Shown: positions 39,736-49,038 of the stretch, piece by piece
Layout of the letters: each line of letters opens with the position of its first letter
How positions within the stretch are numbered: position 1 is the stretch's first letter
From: Proteus sp. FME41
GTDB lineage: Bacteria > Pseudomonadota > Gammaproteobacteria > Enterobacterales > Enterobacteriaceae
Length of the DNA: 64,000 nt
Assembly (NCBI RefSeq): GCF_014897315.1
Contig: NZ_JABUYL010000001.1
Span: forward strand, 471,783-535,782
Direction: 5' to 3'
Notes under the pieces: model-generated
Seen by the model: only the letters and a program-made list of their open reading frames with translations
What the model was told of the DNA's origin: nothing
The model's database searches: none
Translations under genes and position numbers: made by a program

Positions 39736-40687
39736 ATCCCACCTTGTGTTTCATTGGGTTGCTCATTGCACCCACAATATCGGATAACACATTCACAATA
39801 ATAACCATTGAACCCACTAACATTACACCCGCAGAAATCGCAGAGTAATCTTGTTGGCGGATTGCTGTTACTAACCAGCGACCCAGTCCAGGCCAGTTAA
39901 ATACAATTTCTGTCACCATCGTAAGGGTTAGCATGGTAGAGAATTGTAAGCCTAATTTAGGGATGATTGGGGGTAAAGCATTATGGAGAATATGACGACG
40001 AATAATTGTAAAACGTGAGAGGCCTCGAGTTGCGGCGGCTTTCACATAGTTCTCTGACATAATTTCTTCTGTACTGTTACGCATTAATCGAATAACTTCG
40101 GTCGTAGGGGCGATAGCCAGTGTTGTTACAGGTAAAATCAGATGTTGTAACACGTTAACTATCATTTGCTGGCGATAAGGTGAGTCTGATAACCAAGCAT
40201 CAACGAATGCAATACCCGTAATAGACTGTAAATTATAAAGTAGATCAATACGACCAGAGACAGGAAGCCAACCGAGTTTTAGTGAAAAGAAAAGTGTTAA
40301 TAATAAGGCAAGTCCAAATACAGGCACAGAAAAGCCTAATAGCGCAAAGTTACTAATAATAATATCAGCGGATTTATTTCGCCAAACACCCGCAATAATA
40401 CCCGCAGGGATCCCCACAAGAAGGGCAAAAAGAAAAGCCAATGTACAGAGTTCCATTGTGGCTGGGAGCGCTTCAATCAGTTGTACTTTAATTGGCTCAC
40501 CATTAATGGAGGAGATACCAAAATCAAAATGAATCATGTTGTGAGCATAAAAGACGTAGGCATCCATTAATGATGCACCACTTAATGGGCCATTGGGCGT
40601 GTAATAGCTTAGGCTAAAGCTCACTAGCGACAAAAAGAACAGTGTCACAAGTAATAAAAGTAATCGACGTATTGAATAAATAATCAT
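39722..40687 (-). CDS. sapB: SapB, ABC transporter permease
   Basis: 321-residue inner-membrane permease, DppB type, starting [21 protein letters not shown]-like loop [28 protein letters not shown] near residue 210. Its start follows the sapA stop by three bases. Confidence 0.95.
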   Translation of the reverse strand: MIIYSIRRLLLLLVTLFFLSLVSFSLSYYTPNGPLSGASLMDAYVFYAHNMIHFDFGISSINGEPIKVQLIEALPATMELCTLAFLFALLVGIPAGIIAGVWRNKSADIIISNFALLGFSVPVFGLALLLTLFFSLKLGWLPVSGRIDLLYNLQSITGIAFVDAWLSDSPYRQQMIVNVLQHLILPVTTLAIAPTTEVIRLMRNSTEEIMSENYVKAAATRGLSRFTIIRRHILHNALPPIIPKLGLQFSTMLTLTMVTEIVFNWPGLGRWLVTAIRQQDYSAISAGVMLVGSMVIIVNVLSDIVGAMSNPMKHKVGYAFR

Positions 40688-40690
40688 GGA

Positions 40691-42376
40691 TTATTTTACA
40701 GCCTCTTTCTTGTGATTTTGCTCATCTACTTCTGCTTCTCGATAAACACCAGCAAAAGATGCATTACCAAAGGTGCTTAATAGCAATCCTTTAATATCAT
40801 AACGATATGCCTGCATACGTAAAGAGTTCGCTAAAGGTAAAACAGGTAATTCTTGGGCAAGAATGTCTTGTGCTTCATGATAATAATCCATTCTTGATGC
40901 AAGTTGCTGGCTATAAAGCGCTTTCATCAGAATTTCATCAAAATTAGGTAAACACCAATGGCTAAGATTAGTTTGTGAGCCAATGGCTGCACAGCTAAAA
41001 AGTGGGCGGAAGAAACTATCCGGATCGTTACTGTCAGTTGACCAACCTGACAAAGTCATATCATGAGTGCGATCCATCATGCTTTTCTCTTGATATCGGC
41101 CTTCAATAGGACGAATATTCATTTGGATACCCACTTGGGCTAAGTCAGCTTGAATGAGCTCTGCCATTTTTAATGGACTTGGATTATAAGATTGTGATGC
41201 ACTTGGTACCCAAAGATTCAATTTAAGGCCATCAAGACCTAATTCTTTTAAGATCTGTTTTGATTTTTCAGGATTATATTCTGTAATTTTTGCACGATTA
41301 TCATATGCCCAAGAGGCGCGAGGAAGCACTGATGCGGCTGTTTCTGCTGTTCCATAATAAATAGACTCCATTAACCGCTCATTATTAATCGCATAAGCAA
41401 TGGCCTGACGTACTTTAAGGTCATTTAACGGTGGTTTACTGGTGTTAAACGCTAAATAAGCGATATTCATACCAGAACGGAGTGTTAATCTTAGTCGAGG
41501 ATCATCACGTAAAACTTTTAATTGACTTGCTGCTGGATAGGCTAAAACATCACATTCACCCGTTAATAATTTAGAAATACGGCCTGTACCACCTGCACCC
41601 ATATCAATCACAATTTGTTGCATCTTAGGTTGACCTTTCCAGTAATTTTCATTTCTAAATAAACGAACAAATTGCCCAGGTTGATATTCATCTAAAAAGA
41701 AAGGCCCAGTGCCTACCGGTTTCCAATCAAGTTGTGTTTGATTGCCTACTTTTTCTAAATTTTGTGCGTATTCAGCAGAGAGAACAGGGGCGTAATGCGT
41801 CGCTAAATGCCATAAAAAAGAGGCGTCAGGCTCTTTTAAGCTAAATTCCACAGTGTATTGACCAAGTTTTTTTATTGATTGGATATTATTAGCAAAACTT
41901 AGGCTGTCAAAATAAGGGTATTTTCCACCACTGATTTGATTGTATGTATTTTGTGGGTCAATCATCCTTTCAAAACTAAAAATGACATCATCTGCGGTGA
42001 GTTTTCGTGTCGGTGTAAACCATGATGTTTGCTGAAAAGAGACATTTTTACGTAAATAAAAGCGGTATGTCGCCCCATTATCTAATGATTCCCAACGTGC
42101 TGCAATTTCAGGGATCAGACGATAAGTGTAAGGGTCAACATCTAAAAGACGATCATAAAGTTGTGCAGCGAGGGGATCAATAATTAATCCACTGCTCGAT
42201 AACTGTGGATTAAACGTATTTATACTGCCATCAACACAATAAACAAAGCCATTTTGATTAATTGGAGTTGGCTCTTGTTTTACGGAGAGCTCTGGCATTT
42301 TCGGTGCTATCTCTGCGATGCAAGCTGTACTTACAATACTGAGTAGCAGAGTACCAATAAATAAAATAGGGCGCAT
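40691..42376 (-). CDS. sapA: SapA, periplasmic binding protein
   Basis: Binding protein (family 5, DppA/OppA like) of the Sap importer; in other bacteria SapA binds antimicrobial peptides and haem. 561 residues with a signal peptide MRPILFIGTLLLSIVSTACIA and the family pattern FNPQLSSSGLIIDPLAAQLYDRL, then KPVGTGPFFLDEYQPG. I took the ATG at 42376, which gives a normal signal peptide; an ATG at 42436 would add 20 residues ahead of it. It is first in sapABCDF and divergent from ryhB, whose Fur box lies about 120 bases upstream. Confidence 0.94.
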   Translation of the reverse strand: MRPILFIGTLLLSIVSTACIAEIAPKMPELSVKQEPTPINQNGFVYCVDGSINTFNPQLSSSGLIIDPLAAQLYDRLLDVDPYTYRLIPEIAARWESLDNGATYRFYLRKNVSFQQTSWFTPTRKLTADDVIFSFERMIDPQNTYNQISGGKYPYFDSLSFANNIQSIKKLGQYTVEFSLKEPDASFLWHLATHYAPVLSAEYAQNLEKVGNQTQLDWKPVGTGPFFLDEYQPGQFVRLFRNENYWKGQPKMQQIVIDMGAGGTGRISKLLTGECDVLAYPAASQLKVLRDDPRLRLTLRSGMNIAYLAFNTSKPPLNDLKVRQAIAYAINNERLMESIYYGTAETAASVLPRASWAYDNRAKITEYNPEKSKQILKELGLDGLKLNLWVPSASQSYNPSPLKMAELIQADLAQVGIQMNIRPIEGRYQEKSMMDRTHDMTLSGWSTDSNDPDSFFRPLFSCAAIGSQTNLSHWCLPNFDEILMKALYSQQLASRMDYYHEAQDILAQELPVLPLANSLRMQAYRYDIKGLLLSTFGNASFAGVYREAEVDEQNHKKEAVK

Positions 42377-42478
42377 AATAATGTCTTTTAGAGAAACGAT
42401 TTTGCTATTGTAACTTAAAAAACTTTCTATCCCCAAATAGTCAAAAAAACAAAGTGAGAAAAATTCTCAATAAAAAGC

Positions 42479-42508
42479 TTTACAAATGCTAATGATAAAG
42501 ATTATCAT
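42479..42508 (+). promoter_or_regulatory. ryhB promoter with Fur box
   Basis: TTTACA (42479-42484) and TATCAT (42503-42508) form a plausible -35/-10 pair with 18 bases between. Overlapping it, TGATAAAGATTATCA (42493-42507) matches the 7-1-7 Fur consensus at 14 of 15 positions and is a near-perfect palindrome. Iron-loaded Fur would block this promoter. Confidence 0.85.
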
Positions 42509-42513
42509 CCGTA

Positions 42514-42614
42514 TTGTCCTTCGGCGGTAAGAGGTTTTCCGCAGAGGGCACGACATTGCTCACATTGCTTCCAGTATTTTTTTACTAGCCAGCTCGGGTG
42601 CTGGCTTTTTTTTT
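42514..42614 (+). ncRNA. ryhB: Small RNA RyhB
   Basis: RyhB is made when iron is scarce and, with Hfq, represses mRNAs of iron-using proteins such as sodB. The core 42548-42578 (GCACGACATTGCTCACATTG and the next 11 bases) is identical, as I recall it, to the conserved pairing core of E. coli RyhB. A terminator follows: AGCCAGC/GCTGGCT (42587-42606) and nine T. A 5' hairpin (GCGG/CCGC, 42524-42542) precedes the core. The 5' end is estimated from the promoter. The location between sapA and pspF differs from E. coli, where ryhB is next to yhhY. Confidence 0.95.
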
Positions 42615-42681
42615 GCCTATCATTTTTTCCTACCCTTCTTTATATCCATAGATAATAAAAAATTTATTTATTATTATTCGA

Positions 42682-43695
42682 TTATGTTGTTATTTGGTGC
42701 TTTTTAATTAATCCTCTAAATTGATCATAACTCAATGCTAATTTTTCGGCGGCCTCTTTTTGATTATATAAACACGTTTTTAAGGCATTATTGACTAGAT
42801 TTTTTTCCATTTCATTTTGCCACTGACGTAAATCGAGAGGTAAAGCAGGTAATGAAAAAGAAGAGATTATCGTTTCTTTAGAGAATTTTTTTAATGGGGA
42901 GAGTTGGGGTATCGATGTTTGAAGGCCAGCGAAAGGGTTAATAATAATATTATCTAGTACTTTATCACTGGTGCCATGGCGATAAACTGAACGTTCTACA
43001 ACATTTTTTAGTTCACGAATATTACCAGGCCATGCATAGTCTAAAAGCACTTGGCATGCATTATCACTAAAGCCAGGAAAAAAGGGGAGTCCCAATTCTT
43101 GACACATCGAAATAGCAAAATTTTCAGCAAGTAACATAATATCTGCCCGACGCTCTCTTAGCGGGGGCAACCGAATAACATCAAAAGCTAATCTATCCAG
43201 TAAATCGGCACGAAATTTACCTTCTTCAGCCATTGCCGGTAAATCAGCATTTGTTGCACAGATAAGCCTAACATCAACATGCAGTGATTGACTACCACCC
43301 ACCCGCTCTAAATGACCGTATTCAATGACACGAAGTAATTTCTCTTGTACCAGCATAGGAGCCGTTGCTAATTCATCAAGAAAAAGAGAGCCACCATCAG
43401 CACGTTCAAATCGACCTTGATGGCGATTTTTAGCACCAGTAAAGGCACCCGCTTCATGACCAAAAAGCTCAGAATCAAGCAAGTTGTCATTAAGTGCAGA
43501 ACAGTTGATCGAAATAAAAGGCCCTTGCCACCAAGGGGCGAGATAATGCAGCCGATGTGCAATTAATTCTTTACCCGTGCCTCGTTCACCAATTATTAAG
43601 ACAGGCTTTTTTAATTGAGCAAGCGCAGAGGTCTGTTCTAATACATCAATAAATTGACTATCAACACCGATTATTGTCTCTAAATTCTCATTCAT
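42682..43695 (-). CDS. pspF: PspF, sigma-54 activator of the phage-shock operon
   Basis: PspF is an AAA+ enhancer-binding protein without a receiver domain; PspA holds it inactive until the inner membrane is stressed. 337 residues: Walker A GERGTGKE (about 36-43), the sigma-54 contact loop GAFTGA, GGSLFLDE-type Walker B, the arginine-finger region, and a Fis-type helix-turn-helix at the C-terminus (NQKEAAEKLALSYDQFRGLI). Divergent from pspA. Confidence 0.95.
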   Translation of the reverse strand: MNENLETIIGVDSQFIDVLEQTSALAQLKKPVLIIGERGTGKELIAHRLHYLAPWWQGPFISINCSALNDNLLDSELFGHEAGAFTGAKNRHQGRFERADGGSLFLDELATAPMLVQEKLLRVIEYGHLERVGGSQSLHVDVRLICATNADLPAMAEEGKFRADLLDRLAFDVIRLPPLRERRADIMLLAENFAISMCQELGLPFFPGFSDNACQVLLDYAWPGNIRELKNVVERSVYRHGTSDKVLDNIIINPFAGLQTSIPQLSPLKKFSKETIISSFSLPALPLDLRQWQNEMEKNLVNNALKTCLYNQKEAAEKLALSYDQFRGLIKKHQITT

Positions 43696-43804
43696 TGGTT
43701 AAATTCACCATAGCAAGGTATTTTTTACCACTTTATCAGATGTGTGGAAAATAGACGAATAGAATAAATCATCTATTATTAATAAGTTAAGTGAAGTTTC
43801 AAAG

Positions 43805-43821
43805 TTGGCATGTAAATTGTA
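43805..43821 (+). promoter_or_regulatory. Sigma-54 promoter of pspA
   Basis: TTGGCATGTAAATTGTA fits the -24/-12 sigma-54 pattern (TGGCAC-N5-TTGCA): the GG doublet and, ten bases on, GT in place of the usual GC. It is nearly the same as the E. coli pspA promoter as I recall it, which also has TTGT. It lies about 95 bases before the pspA start. Confidence 0.8.
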
Positions 43822-43913
43822 TTAACTAGAGTAAGCCGAGCGTTATCATTGATAGCGCCATTTAATGAAATAATTTAACGTTACTAATTAGCATAGCTAT
43901 TAAGGATAACATC

Positions 43914-44582
43914 ATGGGTATATTTTCACGTTTTGCTGACATTATTAATGCCAACGTCGCTTCTTTATTAGATAAAGCGGAAGATCCTGAAAAAATGATC
44001 CGCTTAATGATCCAAGAAATGGAAGACATGTTAGTTGAGATTCGAACCACTTCTGCACGCACTTTAGCAGAAAAGAAAGGTTTAGAACGCCGTATCGAAC
44101 AAGCGGAAAAACAAATTAAGGATTGGCAAGATAAAGCTGAATTAGCGTTAGTTAAAGATAAAGAAGATTTAGCTCGTGCAGCATTGATTGAAAAACAACG
44201 CATTGCATCAGTTAATGACACATTAAAACATGAGTTGATTATTATTGATGAGACGTTAACTCGCTTAAAAGGTGAAATTAACGAGTTAGAAAATAAATTA
44301 ACAGAAACACGTGCTAAACAGCAATCTTTAGTGGTTCGTCATCAAGCAGCAAATTCATCACGTCAAGTTCGTCGTCAATTAGACAGCGGTAAGATGGATG
44401 CAGCAATGGCACGTTTTGAACAATTTGAGCGACGTATTGACCATATGGAAGGTGAAGCTCAAAGTTATGGGTTAGGTAAAGAGAAATCATTAGACCAACA
44501 GTTTGCTGAATTAAAAGCTGATGATGAAATTAGCGCGCAATTAGCGGCATTAAAAGCTAAAATCAATATCAACAAAGAGTAA
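43914..44582 (+). CDS. pspA: PspA, phage-shock effector
   Basis: PspA is an ESCRT-III/Vipp1 relative that inhibits PspF and, under stress, assembles on the inner membrane to keep it sealed. 222 residues (the E. coli length): N-terminal amphipathic helix ([20 protein letters not shown]), then a long coiled coil throughout (about 25-200), with [15 protein letters not shown] conserved. First gene of pspABC. Confidence 0.96.
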   Translation: MGIFSRFADIINANVASLLDKAEDPEKMIRLMIQEMEDMLVEIRTTSARTLAEKKGLERRIEQAEKQIKDWQDKAELALVKDKEDLARAALIEKQRIASVNDTLKHELIIIDETLTRLKGEINELENKLTETRAKQQSLVVRHQAANSSRQVRRQLDSGKMDAAMARFEQFERRIDHMEGEAQSYGLGKEKSLDQQFAELKADDEISAQLAALKAKININKE

Positions 44583-44618
44583 CAGCAAGCGTAATAACCA
44601 TCTTATAAAGGATATGTA

Positions 44619-44849
44619 ATGGGCTATATATTTCTGGGAATACCACTGACCATTTTTATTTTATTTGTTCTCCCTATCTGGCTGTGGTTGCATTACAGCA
44701 ATCAGAAAAGTGGTGGGAATGTTCAGTTAACCCAACAAGAAATGCAGCGACTGAGCGCGCTGGTGGATAAGGCTCAGCAAATGCAGGAACGCATTAAGAC
44801 GCTAGAACAAATACTTGATGCAGAACATCCTAACTGGAGGCAATCATAA
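44619..44849 (+). CDS. pspB: PspB, inner-membrane stress sensor
   Basis: 76 residues with one membrane segment at about 5-26 and a cytoplasmic helix (QLTQQEMQRLSALVDKAQQMQERIKTLEQILD). With PspC it senses stress and binds PspA. Its stop overlaps the pspC start by one base (TAATG). Confidence 0.95.
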   Translation: MGYIFLGIPLTIFILFVLPIWLWLHYSNQKSGGNVQLTQQEMQRLSALVDKAQQMQERIKTLEQILDAEHPNWRQS

Positions 44850-45205
44850 TGACGGTACAAAGCAAACAATTGTATCGCTTGCCACAAGAAGGCGTGATCC
44901 GTGGTGTATGTGCAGGCCTTGCCCATTATTTTAATATTCCTGTTTTACTTGTCAGGGTTATTGCGGTAATTGCGCTCTTTGCTGGATTTTTTGGCTTAAC
45001 AATTGTTGCTTATCTTGTTTTGAGTTTCTTTATGGAACCAGCGCCAGCTAATTACCAGCAAGGTGATGAGCAACAAGAAAGTTTAAAAGAAATTTTAAGT
45101 GGCGTTGATAGTCAATTAACACAAGGTGAAAAACGTTTACAACAAATGGAACGTTATATTACTTCTTCTACTTATCAGTTAAATAAACGCTTTCGAGATC
45201 TGTAA
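44849..45205 (+). CDS. pspC: PspC, inner-membrane stress sensor
   Basis: 118 residues with the PspC domain (LYRLPQEGVIRGVCAGLAHYFNIPVLLVRVI, about 8-38), a membrane segment near 40-65, and a C-terminal heptad-like tail. It forms a complex with PspB that takes PspA off PspF. Confidence 0.95.
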   Translation: MTVQSKQLYRLPQEGVIRGVCAGLAHYFNIPVLLVRVIAVIALFAGFFGLTIVAYLVLSFFMEPAPANYQQGDEQQESLKEILSGVDSQLTQGEKRLQQMERYITSSTYQLNKRFRDL

Positions 45206-45229
45206 TATTTTAGCCATTTAATCTGATAT

Positions 45230-45258
45230 GACGCTCCGATTTAGGAGCGTCTTTCTTT
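45230..45258 (+). terminator. Terminator-like hairpin after pspC
   Basis: Perfect eight-base stem GACGCTCC/GGAGCGTC then TTTCTTTG. It lies between pspC and pspD and would lower expression of pspD and beyond, or end the pspABC message. Confidence 0.75.
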
Positions 45259-45324
45259 GAGTTGTTTTCTCTTTTTTAGCGTAGTTTTTGTAAGAGTGTT
45301 AAATTCCTGATTAAGGAGGGTGCT

Positions 45325-45579
45325 ATGAATATCAATCAATTCGATGCCACTTTAAAAACAAATAAACTCACCCAATTTATCAAAAAAGGGTTAACATTTG
45401 GGTTAATGTTATTGACTTTATTTGGGCCAGCGGCAATAACTGGCGGTATATTAAAATGTGTAAGTCGCAAACCGTTACGTTGGTTGGTTCTATTGATAGC
45501 GGAGCCTGTCATTAAAGCAGGTTTAAATAAGCTATCGCGTCAAGTGTCTTGGGAGAAACATGAAACGCCTACAAAATGA
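45325..45579 (+). CDS. pspD: PspD, peripheral inner-membrane protein
   Basis: 84 residues, one hydrophobic segment (about 25-45), then a basic amphipathic tail. Similar in place and shape to E. coli PspD (73 residues), whose role is unclear. It overlaps the ycjX start by 20 bases. AAGGAGG ribosome-binding site. Confidence 0.85.
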   Translation: MNINQFDATLKTNKLTQFIKKGLTFGLMLLTLFGPAAITGGILKCVSRKPLRWLVLLIAEPVIKAGLNKLSRQVSWEKHETPTK

Positions 45580-46954
45580 ACTTACAGCTTTTATTAATCG
45601 TGGTGTTGACAGACATCTTCGCTTAGCCGTAACTGGATTAAGCCGAAGTGGCAAAACGGCATTTATTACCTCTTTAGTTAATCAACTTATTAATGTACAT
45701 ACAGGGGCTCGTTTACCGCTATTTTCTGCTGCACGAAATAAGCAATTATTGGGTGTAAAACGTATTCCCCAACATAATTTAAATATTCCCCGTTTTACTT
45801 ATGATGAAGGTATGGAATCACTTTATCACACGCCACCAAGTTGGCCTGTTCCTACGAAAGGGGTGAGTGAAATTCGTTTGCAGCTTCGTTATCGTTCTAG
45901 TGAGTCATTAACCCGTTTTATAAAAGAAACATCATCACTTTATTTAGAAATTGTGGATTACCCGGGTGAGTGGTTATTAGATTTGCCAATGCTTGAACAA
46001 GACTATTTTGAATGGTCAGAGCAAATAAATAAGGTTAATCACCAAAGAACATCACCAGAACAAAATTGGCAATCACTTCTTAAAAAATGTGATCCTTTCG
46101 CACCCGCTGATGAAACATTATTAGCGGATATTGCAGCTGCTTACACTGAATATTTATTGTCATGTAAAAAAGAAGGGCTTCATTTTATTCAGCCGGGCCG
46201 TTTTGTTTTGCCAGGTGAATTAGCTGGTGCCCCTGTTTTACAGTTTTTTCCATGGATAGATTTGCAACAATACGATATTACTAAATTAAAGAGTGCAGAT
46301 AAACGCACGAATATCGGTATGCTAAAGCAGCGTTATGAATATTATGGTCAGCATGTGGTAAAAGGTTTTTATCGTGACCATTTTCAGGGCTTTGATAGAC
46401 AAATTGTTTTAGTGGATTGCTTGCAACCTCTTAATCAAGGCGCAGATGTTTTTAATGATATGCGACAAGCCTTAACACAATTAATGCGTAGTTTTCATTA
46501 TGGTAAAAGAACATTACTAAGACGTTTATTTTCGCCTTGTATTGATAAACTTTTATTTGCAGCGACTAAGGCTGATCATATTACGATTGATCAACATGAA
46601 AATTTAGTTTCATTGCTTCAGCAACTTATTCAAGATGCTAAACAAAATGCTATTTTTGAAGGAATAAGTATTGATTGTATGGGACTCGCCTCTATTGCAG
46701 CAACAGAAAGCGGTATTGTTGATCACCAAGGTGAAAAAATTCCAGCATTAAAAGGATTCCGTTTAAGTGATAACAAGCCTTTAGTGTATTTTCCAGGTGA
46801 AGTGCCTAAACGATTACCTGAAAAAGAGTTTTGGCAGAAACAAGGTTTTAGTTTTGAATCTTTTAGACCACAACAAATATCAAGAGATAGTGCGGTTCCT
46901 CATATTCGCATGGATAGTGCAATGGAATTTTTGTTAGGGGATAAATTAAAATGA
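45560..46954 (+). CDS. ycjX: YcjX, P-loop NTPase of the Psp regulon
   Basis: 464 residues (E. coli 465) with a Walker A-like [10 protein letters not shown] (about 26-35), [14 protein letters not shown] switch-like motif near 133, and a C-terminal domain typical of the DUF463 family. GTPase-like activity is known for a homologue. It overlaps pspD and ycjF, so the group is probably translated in concert. Confidence 0.93.
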   Translation: MKRLQNELTAFINRGVDRHLRLAVTGLSRSGKTAFITSLVNQLINVHTGARLPLFSAARNKQLLGVKRIPQHNLNIPRFTYDEGMESLYHTPPSWPVPTKGVSEIRLQLRYRSSESLTRFIKETSSLYLEIVDYPGEWLLDLPMLEQDYFEWSEQINKVNHQRTSPEQNWQSLLKKCDPFAPADETLLADIAAAYTEYLLSCKKEGLHFIQPGRFVLPGELAGAPVLQFFPWIDLQQYDITKLKSADKRTNIGMLKQRYEYYGQHVVKGFYRDHFQGFDRQIVLVDCLQPLNQGADVFNDMRQALTQLMRSFHYGKRTLLRRLFSPCIDKLLFAATKADHITIDQHENLVSLLQQLIQDAKQNAIFEGISIDCMGLASIAATESGIVDHQGEKIPALKGFRLSDNKPLVYFPGEVPKRLPEKEFWQKQGFSFESFRPQQISRDSAVPHIRMDSAMEFLLGDKLK

Positions 46955-47994
46955 ATGAGCCATTAAAATCACGAATTGATTTTAAAGAGCCCATACTTCA
47001 AGAAGAAGTAACCTTAAAAAAAGGTATTGGCTTTCAGGAAAATGAACAATTTCTACCTATAGATCCACAATTAGAGGCAGAAAACGAAGGACAATTAGAA
47101 GGTGATGTTCAGTCTATTTTAAAGCCTAAAAAAAGTGTATGGAAACGGTTATTAACAGTTGCGAGTACAATTTTAGGGGTTAGTGTTATTGCCCAAACAG
47201 GGCAGTGGATTTATGAATCTTGGATAAACTCTGATTGGATTGCATTAGGTGCAGCAAGTGCAGGAGGGCTAATTGTTGTTGCTGGAATCGGCTCTATAAT
47301 AACAGAGTGGTGCCGTATTTATCGTTTACGCCAACGTGCGGATGAACGAGATAAAGCCAAAGAGCTACTTTATAGTCACGGCATAGGAAATGGCCGGCTT
47401 TTTTGTGAAAAATTGGCGAAGCAAGCGGGTATTCATTCACAACATCCTGCATTAATTCGTTGGCAAAGTGCACTGCATGATACGCATAATGATAGCGAAG
47501 TATTAACGCTTTATAGCCAATTAGTTCAACCTATTTTAGATAAGCAGGCGAGAGCTGAAATTAGCCGCTCTGCGGCTGAATCTACCTTAATGATCGCAGT
47601 AAGCCCGCTTGCCATGGTTGATATGGCCTTTATTGGTTGGCGCAATATACGTTTAATTAATCGTATTGCTGAAATTTACGGCATAGAACTGGGTTACTAT
47701 AGCCGCTTAAAATTATTTCGTCTGGTTTTAGTCAATATTGCATTTGCTGGTGCTACCGAATTAGTGAGAGAAGTAGGAATGGATTGGCTCTCTCAAGATC
47801 TTGCTGCTCGGTTATCAACACGAGCGGCTCAAGGTATCGGTGCTGGCTTATTAACAGCACGTTTGGGAATTAAAGCAATGGAGTTATGTCGTCCTTTACC
47901 TTGGATGGATGATAACAAACCTAAGCTGGGTGATTTTAGGAAAGAACTAATCGGTAAATTAAAAAGTACGATAGGTAGTAAGAAAAAAGAGTAA
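46951..47994 (+). CDS. ycjF: YcjF, DUF697 membrane protein of the Psp regulon
   Basis: 347 residues (E. coli YcjF 353) with a charged N-terminus, two membrane segments near 65-110, and a C-terminal DUF697 domain. Its ATG overlaps the ycjX stop (ATGA). Function unknown; induced with psp genes in E. coli. A strong terminator follows. Confidence 0.92.
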   Translation: MNEPLKSRIDFKEPILQEEVTLKKGIGFQENEQFLPIDPQLEAENEGQLEGDVQSILKPKKSVWKRLLTVASTILGVSVIAQTGQWIYESWINSDWIALGAASAGGLIVVAGIGSIITEWCRIYRLRQRADERDKAKELLYSHGIGNGRLFCEKLAKQAGIHSQHPALIRWQSALHDTHNDSEVLTLYSQLVQPILDKQARAEISRSAAESTLMIAVSPLAMVDMAFIGWRNIRLINRIAEIYGIELGYYSRLKLFRLVLVNIAFAGATELVREVGMDWLSQDLAARLSTRAAQGIGAGLLTARLGIKAMELCRPLPWMDDNKPKLGDFRKELIGKLKSTIGSKKKE

Positions 47995-48043
47995 AATATA
48001 ACATTATTATTATTTTCTTCTTTATAAAGAATACAGATTATTG

Positions 48044-48088
48044 AAAAACACCCGAAATTTGCACACTCATTTTGGGTGTTTTTTTTAT
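48044..48088 (+). terminator. Terminator after ycjF
   Basis: Stem AAAACACCC/GGGTGTTTT, extended by GAAAT/ATTTT (one G-T pair), then eight T. Confidence 0.85.
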
Positions 48089-48464
48089 GAAAAAAAGAAT
48101 TATTTATATAAAAAGACCATGCGGATAAAATATAAGTCTAAATATTCATATTCCATAATGAAAACTATTGTAATAAATAAATTTTCGCTATAATGCTTTA
48201 TTTAAAATGATAAAAAAAGCTTGTTTAAAAAACTATAATATTAAAAACACGAAGAGTTATTTACTATAGCTCTTTGTATTTCATTGTATTTTATTCATTT
48301 TTTGATGGTGAAAATTATTTTTTGAAAGAAAGATTTTTAAAAATTAGTATGCTGTATCATATTAAATGACATTTTTATAAAAAAGTAATATCAGATTTTT
48401 CTTCTGGTATTACATTATGATTTCAAGAATAGAAAAGTAAAAATATAATTAATGAGGCCAGATA
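48089..48464. other. AT-rich intergenic region, no gene seen
   Basis: About 375 bases of very AT-rich DNA between the psp terminator and an unknown gene. No known RNA or operator was recognised. Confidence 0.4.
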
Positions 48465-48884
48465 ATGAAAGAGATGCCTATTTCAGTTATCAAAAAATTA
48501 TCAAAACAAAGACGTAGAATTTATATTAGCTCAGCTTTAAATGTTATTGTACTTGATAATAACCTAAGTATTTTAATTCCTATTCTGAGTGAAACGATTG
48601 ACGAAATTAAAAAGAAACAACATCAAGAACAGTCTAAGTCATTTCAAATTAAAGATACGTCGCAATTTTTTGAATATCTATCAGAACAAGATAAAAAAGA
48701 GAAGGCGATAAACGCATTAGAATACCTGCTTTTTTGTTTTGAAAATGGATGTAAAACTATCAAAAAAATGATCCGCCGAGAAATAAGCCCTTTAATAAAA
48801 GATATCGAATATCTTATTGATTTTGAGCTAAAAAAAATAATAAAAAAGGCTTCATTTTCGTTATTTGGTTTCTTTAAAGCATAA
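48465..48884 (+). CDS. Unknown 139-residue basic protein
   Basis: GAGG lies about 10 bases before the ATG, and the frame is clean. The protein is lysine-rich and helical by eye, with a Leu/Phe-rich segment (INALEYLLFCFENGC, about 85-99) and a hydrophobic C-terminus (ASFSLFGFFKA). No signal peptide. No family recognised. It is inserted between ycjF and tyrR, adjacent genes in E. coli, and is AT-rich, so it is probably acquired. Its reality rests on length and ribosome-binding site. Confidence 0.5.
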   Translation: MKEMPISVIKKLSKQRRRIYISSALNVIVLDNNLSILIPILSETIDEIKKKQHQEQSKSFQIKDTSQFFEYLSEQDKKEKAINALEYLLFCFENGCKTIKKMIRREISPLIKDIEYLIDFELKKIIKKASFSLFGFFKA

Positions 48885-49038
48885 AAAATGGTGGGTTGAA
48901 AATCAAAATTTTAATTTAGTTGTGTAAAAATAAATGCTAGTGGTGTCAACCTTTGCTGACAAGGCACTTTATTTCGTTGATATTTATGTATAATATCTAG
49001 AATTAGTTCAGGGTCACTCAGTATTAAGAAGGTTTATA

